DNA of 64,000 nucleotides, taken from positions 62,001-126,000 of the forward strand of contig NZ_JAGETW010000002.1 of NCBI RefSeq assembly GCF_017571475.1, given 5' to 3'. The number at the start of each line of letters is the position of its first letter. The first letter of the stretch is position 1. The position numbers were made by a program, and so were the translations under genes. Below are positions 36,938 through 45,336 of this stretch, piece by piece. The notes beneath the pieces are model-generated. The model worked only from the letters and a program-made list of their open reading frames with translations, searched no databases and was not told the DNA's origin. The DNA comes from Thiomicrorhabdus sp. 6S3-12 (GTDB lineage Bacteria; Pseudomonadota; Gammaproteobacteria; Thiomicrospirales; Thiomicrospiraceae).

Positions 36938-37918
36938 CTAAGGCAAGCGGATCGGCCGAGACGCCCACCAGGCCCACGGCTGATCGCCCAGCAATTCCAT
37001 GGCATAAAACAGTGCCCGATATAATTCGCGGCTCTGTGAAACCCGCGGAATCGTCCCCCGGTAGGAATCCATCACCCATTCCAGTTGTTGCGGCGTAAGC
37101 ACCAGCTCCAACATCAGCCAATCCATTTCAATCGGCGCAAACAGAGCCGCATCCAGATCCAGCAAATACAGCCTTCCATCTTCGTCAATTCTCAACTGGT
37201 CCCAGCGGAAGTCGATCAGCATCGGTACAATTTTGTGCCACTCGAGACATTGCAATTGCTGTCGAATCTGCTGAAAATCCTGCGGATGACACTCGCGAAG
37301 TTGTCGAATACGCGGATGCCGATTTAAAAATGCCTCGATCTTCTGCCTGAACTGGGAAACATCCAATACCCGGCCTGGTAGCAGTTCGCTTTGGTCAAGC
37401 GCTCCGGCCAAATAAGACACCCCCTTTCCCGTCTCGGCGTGCATCGAATCCAAGTGCGCGGCCAACTGAGCGCAGATGTCACGGGTAACCGTTTCAGCGC
37501 ACAGATCTTTGCCATTAACGGTCTGCGTCAGTATCCAGCGCACCGGACTTTCCTGAGACTCGCTGATCGCCTCAAGATCCGGTACCTCAAAAACGGAAAA
37601 ACGGCTGAAATAACGATACGCCCCCGCCAAAGCCTGATAGTCCCTGGTCAAGGAGGCATCAAACAGCGCCTGCATCGCACTCCAGAAGCCGGCATTTTCC
37701 ACTTCGCCACACTGACACAGCTTAAGCACTTTCTGACTAAGATCGCGGTAGGCAATCGACCAAATCTGATGCGTACTGTCTTCAAAAAGTGCCGGCATCA
37801 GCCTGGCCGAAACCGCACCCTGCAAACAGCTGTCGTCGGCATTGATCAGTTGTAAACGAAGAGAAGACAAAGCGTTTTTGTCGGCAGAGAAACATGGATT
37901 ACTTAGATTAGGCGGCAT
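36938..37918 (-). CDS. Aminoglycoside-phosphotransferase-fold protein, divergent; possible vitamin kinase
   Basis: 326-aa protein resembling the APH/choline kinase fold: an N-lobe region (RWILTQTVNGKDL) and a C-lobe with PMLIDFRWDQLRIDEDGRLY followed by LLDLDAALFAPIEMDW, which matches the metal-binding LIDxE block. The usual HGDxxxxN catalytic loop is changed (IDFRWDQ), so activity is uncertain. It converges on pnuT with 10 bases between stops and may be the kinase that traps imported thiamine (compare ThiK), but convergent placement is weak evidence. It could also be an inactive or unrelated kinase-like protein. Confidence 0.6.
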   Translation of the reverse strand: MPPNLSNPCFSADKNALSSLRLQLINADDSCLQGAVSARLMPALFEDSTHQIWSIAYRDLSQKVLKLCQCGEVENAGFWSAMQALFDASLTRDYQALAGAYRYFSRFSVFEVPDLEAISESQESPVRWILTQTVNGKDLCAETVTRDICAQLAAHLDSMHAETGKGVSYLAGALDQSELLPGRVLDVSQFRQKIEAFLNRHPRIRQLRECHPQDFQQIRQQLQCLEWHKIVPMLIDFRWDQLRIDEDGRLYLLDLDAALFAPIEMDWLMLELVLTPQQLEWVMDSYRGTIPRVSQSRELYRALFYAMELLGDQPWAWWASRPIRLP

Positions 37919-38166
37919 GACACTTTAAGTAGGTGTAATTTCAATAAGAGATATAGTGTAGCGTTTTTTGCGACTTCGATTCGATTAGACACGCCCTACA
38001 GGCGCAAACTTCTCCGTTTTGCCAATAAGCCAGGCATCGGCTTAGGCAAAATCTTTTTATTAAATCCAAATAATTCGCTATAATCTTGCAGTTAAATTTT
38101 TCGGTCGTAGCGAATCTGGATACGCTTGAAAGCCAGCGCTAGCGACGTAACTTAAAGGACTTTCTT

Positions 38167-38814
38167 ATGAATTTAGATCAAGCCCGTTTTTTTATGGTTG
38201 AACAGCAAATCCGTCCATGGGACGTCTTAGACCCTAAAGTTCTTGATCTGTTGATGGACACTCCTCGCCACCATTTCGTCAGCGAGTCGCAGCAAGCCCT
38301 GGCTTACAGCGACATCGAACTTCCGATCGGCGAAGGCGAATTCATGATGGCGCCTAAAGTGGAAGGAAAAATTCTTCAAGCCCTTGAAATCAATGAAGAC
38401 GACAGAATTCTGGAAATTGGTACCGGCAGCGGTTACCTGACCGCTCTTCTGGCCTCTCTGGGCCGAGAAGTCACCACCGTTGAACTGCATAAATCACTGC
38501 AGGAAACCGCAAAGACCCGTCTTAAAGAATTCGACAACATCAATTTCCATATCGGCGACGCCAGTCAGGACTGGGCCGACAACAAACAATACGATGTCAT
38601 TGTTTTAACCGGTGCGGTTGCAGAGGTTCCGGAAACCTTCAAACAGAAACTGAATATCGGCGGTCGTCTGGCTGTTATCAGCGGTAAATCTCCAGCGATG
38701 GAAGCCGTTGTCATTACCCGTGTCAGCGACAACCAGTTCAACACGGAATCGCTTTTCGAAACGGATATGCAATATTTAAGCAACAGCCAGCCGAAAAAAT
38801 CTTTTAATTTCTAA
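38167..38814 (+). CDS. pcm: Protein-L-isoaspartate O-methyltransferase
   Basis: 215-aa SAM-dependent enzyme that repairs isoaspartyl residues in aged proteins. MVEQQIRPWDVLDPKVLDLL at the start, the PCMT signature FMMAPKVEGKILQALEI (the usual 'IS.P.M.A' site reads MAPKVEGK) and motif I ILEIGTGSGYLTALLASLG. Single gene ending in a terminator that isolates it from the respiratory operon. Shorter than the TolC-linked pcm copies but of normal length. Confidence 0.88.
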   Translation: MNLDQARFFMVEQQIRPWDVLDPKVLDLLMDTPRHHFVSESQQALAYSDIELPIGEGEFMMAPKVEGKILQALEINEDDRILEIGTGSGYLTALLASLGREVTTVELHKSLQETAKTRLKEFDNINFHIGDASQDWADNKQYDVIVLTGAVAEVPETFKQKLNIGGRLAVISGKSPAMEAVVITRVSDNQFNTESLFETDMQYLSNSQPKKSFNF

Positions 38815-38825
38815 ACGCCTTCCTC

Positions 38826-38858
38826 GCAAAAAGACCCTGATAAACCGGGGTCTTTTGC
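38826..38858 (+). terminator. Terminator of pcm
   Basis: GCAAAAAGACCC (38826-38837) pairs with GGGTCTTTTGC (38848-38858) with one bulged A. The hairpin shows that the downstream operon has its own promoter. Confidence 0.88.
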
Positions 38859-38859
38859 C

Positions 38860-39150
38860 AAGTAAACTAAATTTACTTAGCAAAAACCCTTAAAAAATAC
38901 CTTTTTTTTTGACCTGACACAGGTTTCTCTCCGATTTATTCGCAACAACTCAATTACTCTCTCTTCCTGTATTGCATAAATCAGATACTTTTGTCTAAAC
39001 TCAGGCCTTAAAGTGTCGTAATTTTACGCATTTACGTAAGTAATGCCTACCATATAAGTTTACTTATATGCGCATCAATAAAACTTTTTAGTTTTAAAAA
39101 CTAGGTACAGCACTTTTACAATAGCCTCCTCAATAGTGCACTTTGCACTA
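38860..39150 (+). promoter_or_regulatory. Palindrome-rich control region of the sulfide respiration operon
   Basis: 367 gene-free bases lie before 39182 and contain four inverted repeats. These are AAGTAAA/TTTACTT (38860-38866 / 38872-38878), CATATAAGT-TT-ACTTATATG (39051-39070), TAGTTTT-A-AAAACTA (39089-39103) and TAGTGCA-CTT-TGCACTA (39134-39150). A likely -10 TACAAT is at 39117-39122, with a weak -35 inside the third repeat. The half-site TTACTTA or its complement recurs (38872, 39036, 39059). None matches an FNR, Crp or ArcA site I know. Confidence 0.55.
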
Positions 39151-39181
39151 AATTGTAAACTTTGACTCAAGGATAAATATC

Positions 39182-40636
39182 ATGGACTTGATTAGCCTCT
39201 ATCCGACTTGGTATGAACCAACAGTGGGATCCGGTTGGGTTGTTGCATTGATTGCAACTTTCCACGTACTGGCCTCCCACACTTCTGTTGGCGCAGCCAT
39301 GCTCTTCGCTTATCTTTCTCATAAAGCCTACCGCGAAGACCGTGAAGACCTTCTGGACTTCGTTAAGAAATACGGTCTTTTCTTACTGGTCTTCACCTAT
39401 GTTGCCGGTTCCATTACCGGTCCGGGGATCTGGTACTCTACAACCGTCGCCAGCCCGAACGGAATCGGCGCTCTAATTCACTCATTTGTATGGAAATGGG
39501 CGACTGAGTGGGTCTTCTTCGTGATCGAGGTTGTCGGGGTCTACATGATTGTTTACCTGGTTGGCCGCGTCGACAAACGCACGCACATGAAAATCTCCGT
39601 GATTTTCGGTATGGCGTCACTGGCAACCATGTTGATTATCGTCGGTATCCTGTCGTTCATGATGGTACCTGGTAAAGAACAATGGTTCGCAGACGGCGGT
39701 TATCTGAACGGTTTCTACGGCACTAACACCTTCGCACAACTGGGTATGCGTATGGCATTCATGTTCACCATGACAGCAGTTGTCGGTGGTATCGTCATTG
39801 CCGGCATCAAAGACCCTGCTTTCAAGAAAGAGATGGCGCGTAAACTGGGTTGGCTGGGGATTATCTCAACCCTGATCGGTGCCGCGATGTTCCAGTGGTA
39901 TCTGACTTCCGTTCCGGATCAGGCACTACTGGTTATGGAAAACCGTCTGCCGGATTACTTCGTACCAAGCATCATGATTGTGCTTGCCGGTACGCTTGCT
40001 TATTTCATTATCACCATGCTTCGTCCGCAAATGATCGTTCAAGGTTTTGCCGGCGCGATGACTATCATTATCCTGGTCGCAGGTCTATGGCCTGAAGAGA
40101 CCGCACGTGAATCTATGCGTAAGCCTTGGGTCGCTGGTCAATATGTGTACTCAAACCAGGTAATCGGTAAAGACGTTCCAGGTATGGATATCAAATCTCA
40201 GCTTCCGACAATCGAGAAAGTCGGTATTCTGAAAGCACATCCATTTACCCCTGACCACCTGAAAGAAGTGAACAACGGCAATATGATTCAGGCAGGTGAA
40301 TTCATCGCGATGACCTACTGCTCGAACTGTCACTCTCCAAGCGAAACCGGTATTCGTCCGTTACACCGCTACTTCCCTGAAGGCGTATCTCAGGAACGTG
40401 TTGCACAGTACGTTAAAGGTGTTCTGACAACCGGTAATATCGCTTATATGCCGAAAATGCCGATGCTGGATTCCGAAGCGGAAGCTTTAGCCGCCTATCT
40501 GGTACTGAACAATGACGGTGGTCAAGCGGCAGTAACCGCAGCTATCGATACTGAAATTGAACAACGCGAACGCGCTCTGGCCGAGCAAAAAGCTCAAGAC
40601 AAAGTTGCTGCCGTTGATCTACAGGAGGGCAAATAA
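39182..40636 (+). CDS. CydA-like (cytochrome bd superfamily) subunit with fused haem c domain
   Basis: 484-aa membrane protein. About nine helices (1-305) resemble CydA: His28 (ATFHVLASHTSVG) matches the b595-ligand region, Met265 (YFVPSIMIV) sits where CydA has FRIM with its b558 Met ligand, and MRKPW (312-316) stands at the GRQPW position. The Q-loop is missing and the second b558 His is not evident, so quinol oxidation is unlikely. The C-terminal about 120 residues are a cytochrome c domain with CSNCH (Cys380, Cys383, His384). This fits the cytochrome-c-linked (OR-C-like) branch of the bd superfamily. AAGGA precedes the ATG. It opens a six-gene operon; the stop overlaps the next start by one base. 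Confidence 0.82.
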   Translation: MDLISLYPTWYEPTVGSGWVVALIATFHVLASHTSVGAAMLFAYLSHKAYREDREDLLDFVKKYGLFLLVFTYVAGSITGPGIWYSTTVASPNGIGALIHSFVWKWATEWVFFVIEVVGVYMIVYLVGRVDKRTHMKISVIFGMASLATMLIIVGILSFMMVPGKEQWFADGGYLNGFYGTNTFAQLGMRMAFMFTMTAVVGGIVIAGIKDPAFKKEMARKLGWLGIISTLIGAAMFQWYLTSVPDQALLVMENRLPDYFVPSIMIVLAGTLAYFIITMLRPQMIVQGFAGAMTIIILVAGLWPEETARESMRKPWVAGQYVYSNQVIGKDVPGMDIKSQLPTIEKVGILKAHPFTPDHLKEVNNGNMIQAGEFIAMTYCSNCHSPSETGIRPLHRYFPEGVSQERVAQYVKGVLTTGNIAYMPKMPMLDSEAEALAAYLVLNNDGGQAAVTAAIDTEIEQRERALAEQKAQDKVAAVDLQEGK

Positions 40637-41883
40637 TGGATGCTCAACAAGTCGCTCAAGTTACTGAGATGATGTATGCCCTGCGCAACCCTGCAGGGAT
40701 CCCGACCTTTCCGATTATCTTTATCGGTCTAGGTGTTCTAACCTTTGCCCTGCATATTCTGTTTGTGCAGTTAATGCTGGGAACCTCTGCCATTACGCTA
40801 TATGGCGCTTTCAATAACAATGCATACTGGCGTCGCCTGGGTGCAGCTATGCTGGAAATCTCGAAAGTATCGGTTTCCGTTGCCATCGTCGTCGGTGTTG
40901 CACCCCTGCTGTTTGTTCAGGTTGTCTACGATCCGCACTGGTACACCTCAAACGTACTGTCTGCAGACTGGGTTATCGCCTTTATCGTTATTCTGATTCT
41001 GGCCTACTGGGCAATGTACTACTACTATTTCCAGAACGGTAAAAACCAGGATAAAACGCTTCAACCTAAATCTCGCTGGTCGATGATTACCAGCCTGATT
41101 CTGATGTTGGTCGTCGGTTTCATTATGCACAGCCTGACTTCGCAGATCCTGCACCCTGAACTGTGGAAAGAGTGGTACATGCAAAACGGTAAACTGGACT
41201 ATTCCGGTACCCAACTGCATGCCTACAATATCTGGCGTTATGCGTTCTTCATCAGCATGGCAATTCCGGTAACAGGAGCAATGCTGGTTACTTACCGTCG
41301 CTTTAAGTCGGTTCGTGAAGATGCCGATCACGACTACCTGAACTGGGCCGCTGAAGTCGGTAAAAAATGGATCAAAGTCGGTTCTGTTATCTCAACGGTT
41401 CTGTATGTTGCATGGATGGCGACACTGCCTGAAACAGCAGGTAACTTCGCAACTTCTGTATGGGGCATCCTGGGTGGCGTTGCCGTAATCGGTTACGCAC
41501 TATGGGCTCAACTGCGTCTGAAAGGCGAAGCGCGATTCTGCAGCTACATGGCTCTACCTATGGCGCTGGTTATCGGCCTTATTGTCGCAATCTCCCGCGA
41601 GATGCTTCGTTACGACATTCTTAACGGCTTCTTTAACTACAACTTCATGGACTACAAGATTGTTATGGACTGGTATTCCACCGGCCTGTTCTTCCTGACT
41701 TTCGCGATCGTTGGCGGTGTTGTACTTAGCTACTTCCTGACCATCGCATGGAAATCCGGACAGACCGTCGGCGTCTATACACCAGGTGCAACGGTTAACA
41801 AACTGGGTACCCTTTCTATCTGGATCGTAGCACTATGGATCGTTCAGTTCTTCGTAGTCGGTTTCTACGTCTGGGCACAATAA
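40636..41883 (+). CDS. Second CydA-like membrane subunit (CydA')
   Basis: 415-aa protein with about ten helices. The region LTFALHILFVQLMLGTSA aligns by eye with the first helix of CydA (AMYHFLFVPLTLG), so His39 could be a haem ligand. The GRQPW motif is absent (SREMLRYDIL in its place), and no haem c motif is present. This suggests a paralogous, non-catalytic partner of the preceding subunit, as in the CydAA' type complexes described in the bd superfamily, rather than a CydB. It is translationally coupled to the first gene (TAATG) and followed 12 bases later by the monohaem cytochrome. GGAGGG before the ATG. Confidence 0.75.
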   Translation: MDAQQVAQVTEMMYALRNPAGIPTFPIIFIGLGVLTFALHILFVQLMLGTSAITLYGAFNNNAYWRRLGAAMLEISKVSVSVAIVVGVAPLLFVQVVYDPHWYTSNVLSADWVIAFIVILILAYWAMYYYYFQNGKNQDKTLQPKSRWSMITSLILMLVVGFIMHSLTSQILHPELWKEWYMQNGKLDYSGTQLHAYNIWRYAFFISMAIPVTGAMLVTYRRFKSVREDADHDYLNWAAEVGKKWIKVGSVISTVLYVAWMATLPETAGNFATSVWGILGGVAVIGYALWAQLRLKGEARFCSYMALPMALVIGLIVAISREMLRYDILNGFFNYNFMDYKIVMDWYSTGLFFLTFAIVGGVVLSYFLTIAWKSGQTVGVYTPGATVNKLGTLSIWIVALWIVQFFVVGFYVWAQ

Positions 41884-41895
41884 AGGAGCAAATAC

Positions 41896-42282
41896 ATGAA
41901 AAAATCGCTAATGATCGGACTCATCACTGCTTCAGCATTCTTCGGTGTGACATCAGCCCAGGCTTCTGGAGCACTGATTCCCCCGGAAGAATTTGCAAGT
42001 GATCCACAGATTCCTGGAAAAATGCTGGGCGACAACTGTTCAGCCTGTCACGGTACGCTTGGACGTTTCTATGATGAATCCATGCCACCTCTAGCAGGGA
42101 TTCCTCGTGATGTTTTTATCAAGTTGATGCAGGACTTCAAAAACGAAGTTCGTCCATCCATTGTTATGAACCACGTTGCTAAAGTCTTTACGGATGCTGA
42201 AATCGAGCGCATGGCGGATTATTTCGCAGCGCAAACAGACCGCCCATGGAAAGAAGAAGATGTCCTTAAAGGAGGCCAGTAA
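41896..42282 (+). CDS. fccA: Monohaem cytochrome c, probable FccA-type subunit
   Basis: 128-aa periplasmic class I cytochrome c. Signal peptide (1 to about 23, ending AQA), haem site CSACH (Cys48, Cys51, His52), and the segment MPPLAGIPRDVFIKLMQDF; a Met in the C-terminal half (MADYF or VMNH region) would be the sixth ligand. Its stop overlaps the fccB start by one base, the normal fccAB order, so it is the likely haem subunit of flavocytochrome c. The dihaem cytochrome downstream is the alternative partner. Confidence 0.85.
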   Translation: MKKSLMIGLITASAFFGVTSAQASGALIPPEEFASDPQIPGKMLGDNCSACHGTLGRFYDESMPPLAGIPRDVFIKLMQDFKNEVRPSIVMNHVAKVFTDAEIERMADYFAAQTDRPWKEEDVLKGGQ

Positions 42283-43580
42283 TGAATAACCTAACACGCC
42301 GTGAATTAATGAAGCGTTTTGGTGCTGCAGGTCTGAGCTTAGGACTGTTCGGGGCATCAAAAGAAGCCTGGTCAAAATCGGCTCCGCATATCGTCATCGT
42401 TGGTGGCGGTATCGGTGGGGTTTCGGCCGCTAAATATCTGCGTATCTTGGACAAGAACGTCAAGATCACCATTATCGAACCGAATAAAGAATATATCTTC
42501 TGCCCGGGTTCAAATGAAGTTTTGAACGACTTCACGTCGATCGAAGAACTAACGGTGAACTACGAAAACATTAAGTCCCGTTACGCCGTCAATGTTATCG
42601 AAGATCTGGCAACAGACATCGATTACAGCGCGAAAAAGGTCAAGACCAAAAACTCCGGCACAATCGCTTATGACAAGCTGATTGTTGCACCGGGGCCTGA
42701 CTATAAGTTCAGCGATATCGAAGGTTACAGCAAAGACTTGGCGGAAGGTGATTTCCCGCATGCATGGAAAGCCGGTCCGCAGACTCTGAAACTGCGTGAG
42801 CAGATTCACTCTATGCCGCAAGGTGGTGTTGTTGCAATCTCCTCGCCTCCGATGCCGTATCGTTGTCCGCCGGCACCTTATGAGCGCGCCAGCTTCATCT
42901 CTGAGTGGCTGACACGTCATAACCCGACGGCAAAAATCCTGATCTTGGATTCCAAAAACAGCTTTACCTTCCGTAAACACTATCTGGACTACTGGACCAA
43001 AGCCCGCGGTTACGGAACCAAAGATGCCATGATTGAGTGGATTCCAATGGAAAAAGGCGGCAAGGTAACTCAACTGGACGCCGCGAACAATACGCTTGTG
43101 ACCGCTGACGGTGAACGCATCAAAGCCGATGTAATCAATATCATTCCGGCGCATACGGCGGGTAAATTCGCACATGCCACCGGCCTGACTCAAGGCAATG
43201 AATGGGTACCGATCGATCCTATGGATTATCGCTCCACCCTTGATAAAGATGTATTTGTTGTCGGTGACGCGACCGAGTCCTCGCCAATGGTTAAAACCGG
43301 TTATCTGGCATCTAACCACGCCAAAGCGGTTGCACAATCGATTGTTAACGAGCTTGCAGGCAAGCCGCCTGTTCAGCCTCTGTATACCAATAACTGTGTC
43401 GCTTTGACGGGTGAAGACTACGGTATGACCATTACCGATACTTTCCGTGTTAAGGACGGCAAGATTATCAAACAGTATGGACACCAGTCGACTGAACTAG
43501 ACAACGATGCACTTCACCACATCCGTGCATCACTGGCCATGAACTGGCAGCGCGCTTTCCGTCGCGACATCTTTGAATAA
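42282..43580 (+). CDS. fccB: Flavocytochrome c sulfide dehydrogenase, flavoprotein subunit
   Basis: 432-aa FAD protein that oxidises sulfide and passes electrons to cytochrome c in the periplasm. A twin-arginine signal TRRELMKRFGAAG is at residues 5-17. FAD-binding motifs: IVIVGGGIGGVSAAKYL (37-53) and VFVVGDATESS (324-334). The two redox cysteines of the family are present, Cys195 in MPYRCPPAPYERA and Cys372 in TNNCVAL. Length is normal. It follows the monohaem cytochrome with a one-base overlap and precedes the dihaem cytochrome. Compared with SQR enzymes, the Tat signal and the YRCPP block favour FccB. Confidence 0.95.
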   Translation: MNNLTRRELMKRFGAAGLSLGLFGASKEAWSKSAPHIVIVGGGIGGVSAAKYLRILDKNVKITIIEPNKEYIFCPGSNEVLNDFTSIEELTVNYENIKSRYAVNVIEDLATDIDYSAKKVKTKNSGTIAYDKLIVAPGPDYKFSDIEGYSKDLAEGDFPHAWKAGPQTLKLREQIHSMPQGGVVAISSPPMPYRCPPAPYERASFISEWLTRHNPTAKILILDSKNSFTFRKHYLDYWTKARGYGTKDAMIEWIPMEKGGKVTQLDAANNTLVTADGERIKADVINIIPAHTAGKFAHATGLTQGNEWVPIDPMDYRSTLDKDVFVVGDATESSPMVKTGYLASNHAKAVAQSIVNELAGKPPVQPLYTNNCVALTGEDYGMTITDTFRVKDGKIIKQYGHQSTELDNDALHHIRASLAMNWQRAFRRDIFE

Positions 43581-43598
43581 TGGTACAGGAGACGATTC

Positions 43599-44315
43599 AT
43601 GAAAATTAAAGCTTTATTAATCGCCACTGGATTAAGTGTTCTAAGTGTCAGTACGGCATTTGCGAGTGGACATGGTCCACAGTCGGAACCTTGGACAATG
43701 AAAGAGTGGTTGGATACGAAAAACCAGATGCCTGAAGGCAGTGTTGAAGCCGGTCAAAAACTGGTCGAACAGGGTTACTGCTATACCTGTCACGGCGTTG
43801 AAGGTAAAAACATGACTCAGGCGACGCCAAGTCTTGCGGGACAGAACCCGGTTTATACCTACAAAATGTTGAAAGACTATAAATCAGGCCGTTTCAATGT
43901 CGATCATAAATCGGATGTCATGGTTCACCTGATGCAGATCTATAGCGATCAGCAGATGGCGGACATGGCGGCTTACTATGCGGCGCAACCTCTGCCTTAT
44001 GCAAACTATGTGACTAAAGACACCGAAGTAGAGCCGGGCATTGTTCGCTTGGCAAACAAAGGCGACAACTCACGTATGATCGTTCCATGTGCTTCATGTC
44101 ACGGTGCTCACGGTGAAGGCGGCTTGAACGAAACGCCTGCCCTGACCAATCTGAGCCCACGCATGTTTGTACGCTACATGGAAGCTTACCGTGACGGTTC
44201 ACGTCATAACGACGTGGTTTCGGGCATGGCGCAGTTTGCCAAAGACCTGACGGATGAAGAAATTCAGGGACTGGCTGATTACTACGCACAGCTTAAACCA
44301 AGAGGAGTGGAATAA
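43599..44315 (+). CDS. Dihaem cytochrome c (c4-like)
   Basis: 238-aa periplasmic protein with a signal peptide (1-22, ending AFA) and two class I cytochrome domains: CYTCH (Cys61, Cys64, His65) and CASCH (Cys164, Cys167, His168). Each half has an internal repeat of the MADMAAYYAAQ / IQGLADYYAQL type, as in c4 and FccA cytochromes. GGAG precedes the ATG at 43599. It could carry electrons between FccAB and the CydA-like complex, or be the true FccA. The stop overlaps the start of the last small gene (TAATG). Confidence 0.9.
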   Translation: MKIKALLIATGLSVLSVSTAFASGHGPQSEPWTMKEWLDTKNQMPEGSVEAGQKLVEQGYCYTCHGVEGKNMTQATPSLAGQNPVYTYKMLKDYKSGRFNVDHKSDVMVHLMQIYSDQQMADMAAYYAAQPLPYANYVTKDTEVEPGIVRLANKGDNSRMIVPCASCHGAHGEGGLNETPALTNLSPRMFVRYMEAYRDGSRHNDVVSGMAQFAKDLTDEEIQGLADYYAQLKPRGVE

Positions 44316-44410
44316 TGAATGGTAAAACAGCAATTATTTGGGGGCTAATCCTGACTTTTGGCTCCGTAGCACTCATGTGGTTATTAAGCACTATTACCGT
44401 GGTTAACTAA
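44315..44410 (+). CDS. 31-aa single-helix membrane peptide, CydX-like position
   Basis: MNGKTAIIWGLILTFGSVAL begins the chain: a short polar start, then one hydrophobic helix (about 6-28) ending TVVN. Its ATG overlaps the preceding stop by one base and AGAGGAG lies about 7 bases upstream, and a strong terminator follows 20 bases after its stop. Small single-helix subunits such as CydX, CydH or CcoQ are regular parts of terminal oxidases, so this is probably a structural subunit of the CydA-like complex. The sequence itself does not match CydX by eye. Confidence 0.75.
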   Translation: MNGKTAIIWGLILTFGSVALMWLLSTITVVN

Positions 44411-44429
44411 GTTACCCTCGGCAACTTAC

Positions 44430-44472
44430 AAAAAAGCACCTTTGGAATATTTCCTCAGGTGCTTTTTTTTAT
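44430..44472 (+). terminator. Terminator of the fcc/CydA-like operon
   Basis: AAAAAAGCACCT (44430-44441) pairs perfectly with AGGTGCTTTTTT (44457-44468), followed by more T. Works in both directions and also serves the converging pirin gene. Confidence 0.93.
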
Positions 44473-44490
44473 TTCTGGATATACGGTGTT

Positions 44491-45336
44491 TCAGGATTTA
44501 ACCAGAGTACCGTCCCGGTAAGCCTGCAACGTCTCCTCGATCTCCTGATTACTGGTCATGACGAAAGGCCCGCGATGGACAATCGGCTCACCGACCGGCT
44601 TCCCTTTGAAAAGCAAGGCCCGGCTGGAAGCTTCTCCCGAAAGGCTTATTTCGCCGTCACCGGCAACAACATCGGAAAACTGCACCAACTGCCCCGCAGG
44701 GATTTCACTGTCACCGTTAACCAGCACTTTACCACCAATCACATACAATGCCAGACTGGCTTCATTTGCCGTGACCGAAAGCGTTGCCGCCCCCTGCCAT
44801 TTCAAATCCGCCAAAGCGGCGTTGCCACTGAGCTTTTGAAATTCAGAACGATATTCCTGACCGTTGAACTGCCAGTTTCCGGCAACGACTTTGACCGCCA
44901 GATCGTCAAGCTGTAGCCATGGCAGACGCGACGCGTCCATATCCTGATACTGCGGCGCCTGATATTTCTCTTCACGCGGTACATTCAACCAGAACTGAAA
45001 ACCCCAAAGCCCGTTCGCATCGACTTTCGGGATTTCCGCATGTTCGATCCCCTGTCCGGTATGCATCCACTGCAAACCTCCGGACAGGACTTCAGAAGCA
45101 TTACCCATCGAATCTTTATGCGCCATACCGCCGTCGATAAGATAACTCAAAGTCTGAATTCCTCTATGCGGATGCACCGGAAAAGCGCCGACGTCATCCT
45201 GTGGAGAAGCCTTTAGCTCATCTAACATTAAAAACGGATCCAGACGCCCGTCGAATAATGCATTACGCTGCAAAGCGACACCCTCGCCGTCCATCGCTGG
45301 TCGAGCCAGAGTCACTTGTCGAATTTTTCTAAGCAT
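44491..45336 (-). CDS. Pirin-family protein
   Basis: 281-aa bicupin of the pirin family. The N-terminal cupin holds FPVHPHRGIQTLSYLIDG and MHTGQGIEHAEIP, with the His/Glu metal set of pirins (iron site; some members have quercetinase activity). The second cupin is degenerate. The C-terminal segment ALLFKGKPVGEPIVHRGPFV is typical. The gene overlaps the end of azoR by 8 bases, forming an azoR-pirin pair often seen under LysR control; a LysR gene is nearby on the other strand. Physiological role uncertain. Confidence 0.92.
   Translation of the reverse strand: MLRKIRQVTLARPAMDGEGVALQRNALFDGRLDPFLMLDELKASPQDDVGAFPVHPHRGIQTLSYLIDGGMAHKDSMGNASEVLSGGLQWMHTGQGIEHAEIPKVDANGLWGFQFWLNVPREEKYQAPQYQDMDASRLPWLQLDDLAVKVVAGNWQFNGQEYRSEFQKLSGNAALADLKWQGAATLSVTANEASLALYVIGGKVLVNGDSEIPAGQLVQFSDVVAGDGEISLSGEASSRALLFKGKPVGEPIVHRGPFVMTSNQEIEETLQAYRDGTLVKS

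Noticed and set aside
39051-39070. FNR-type site upstream of the sulfide respiration operon
   Set aside because: The palindrome reads CATATAAGT-N2-ACTTATATG and lacks the TTGAT-N4-ATCAA halves of an FNR box.
42549-43484. 311-codon open frame antisense to fccB
   Set aside because: Lies wholly inside fccB, whose FAD and cysteine motifs are intact; composition of the antisense product is not protein-like.
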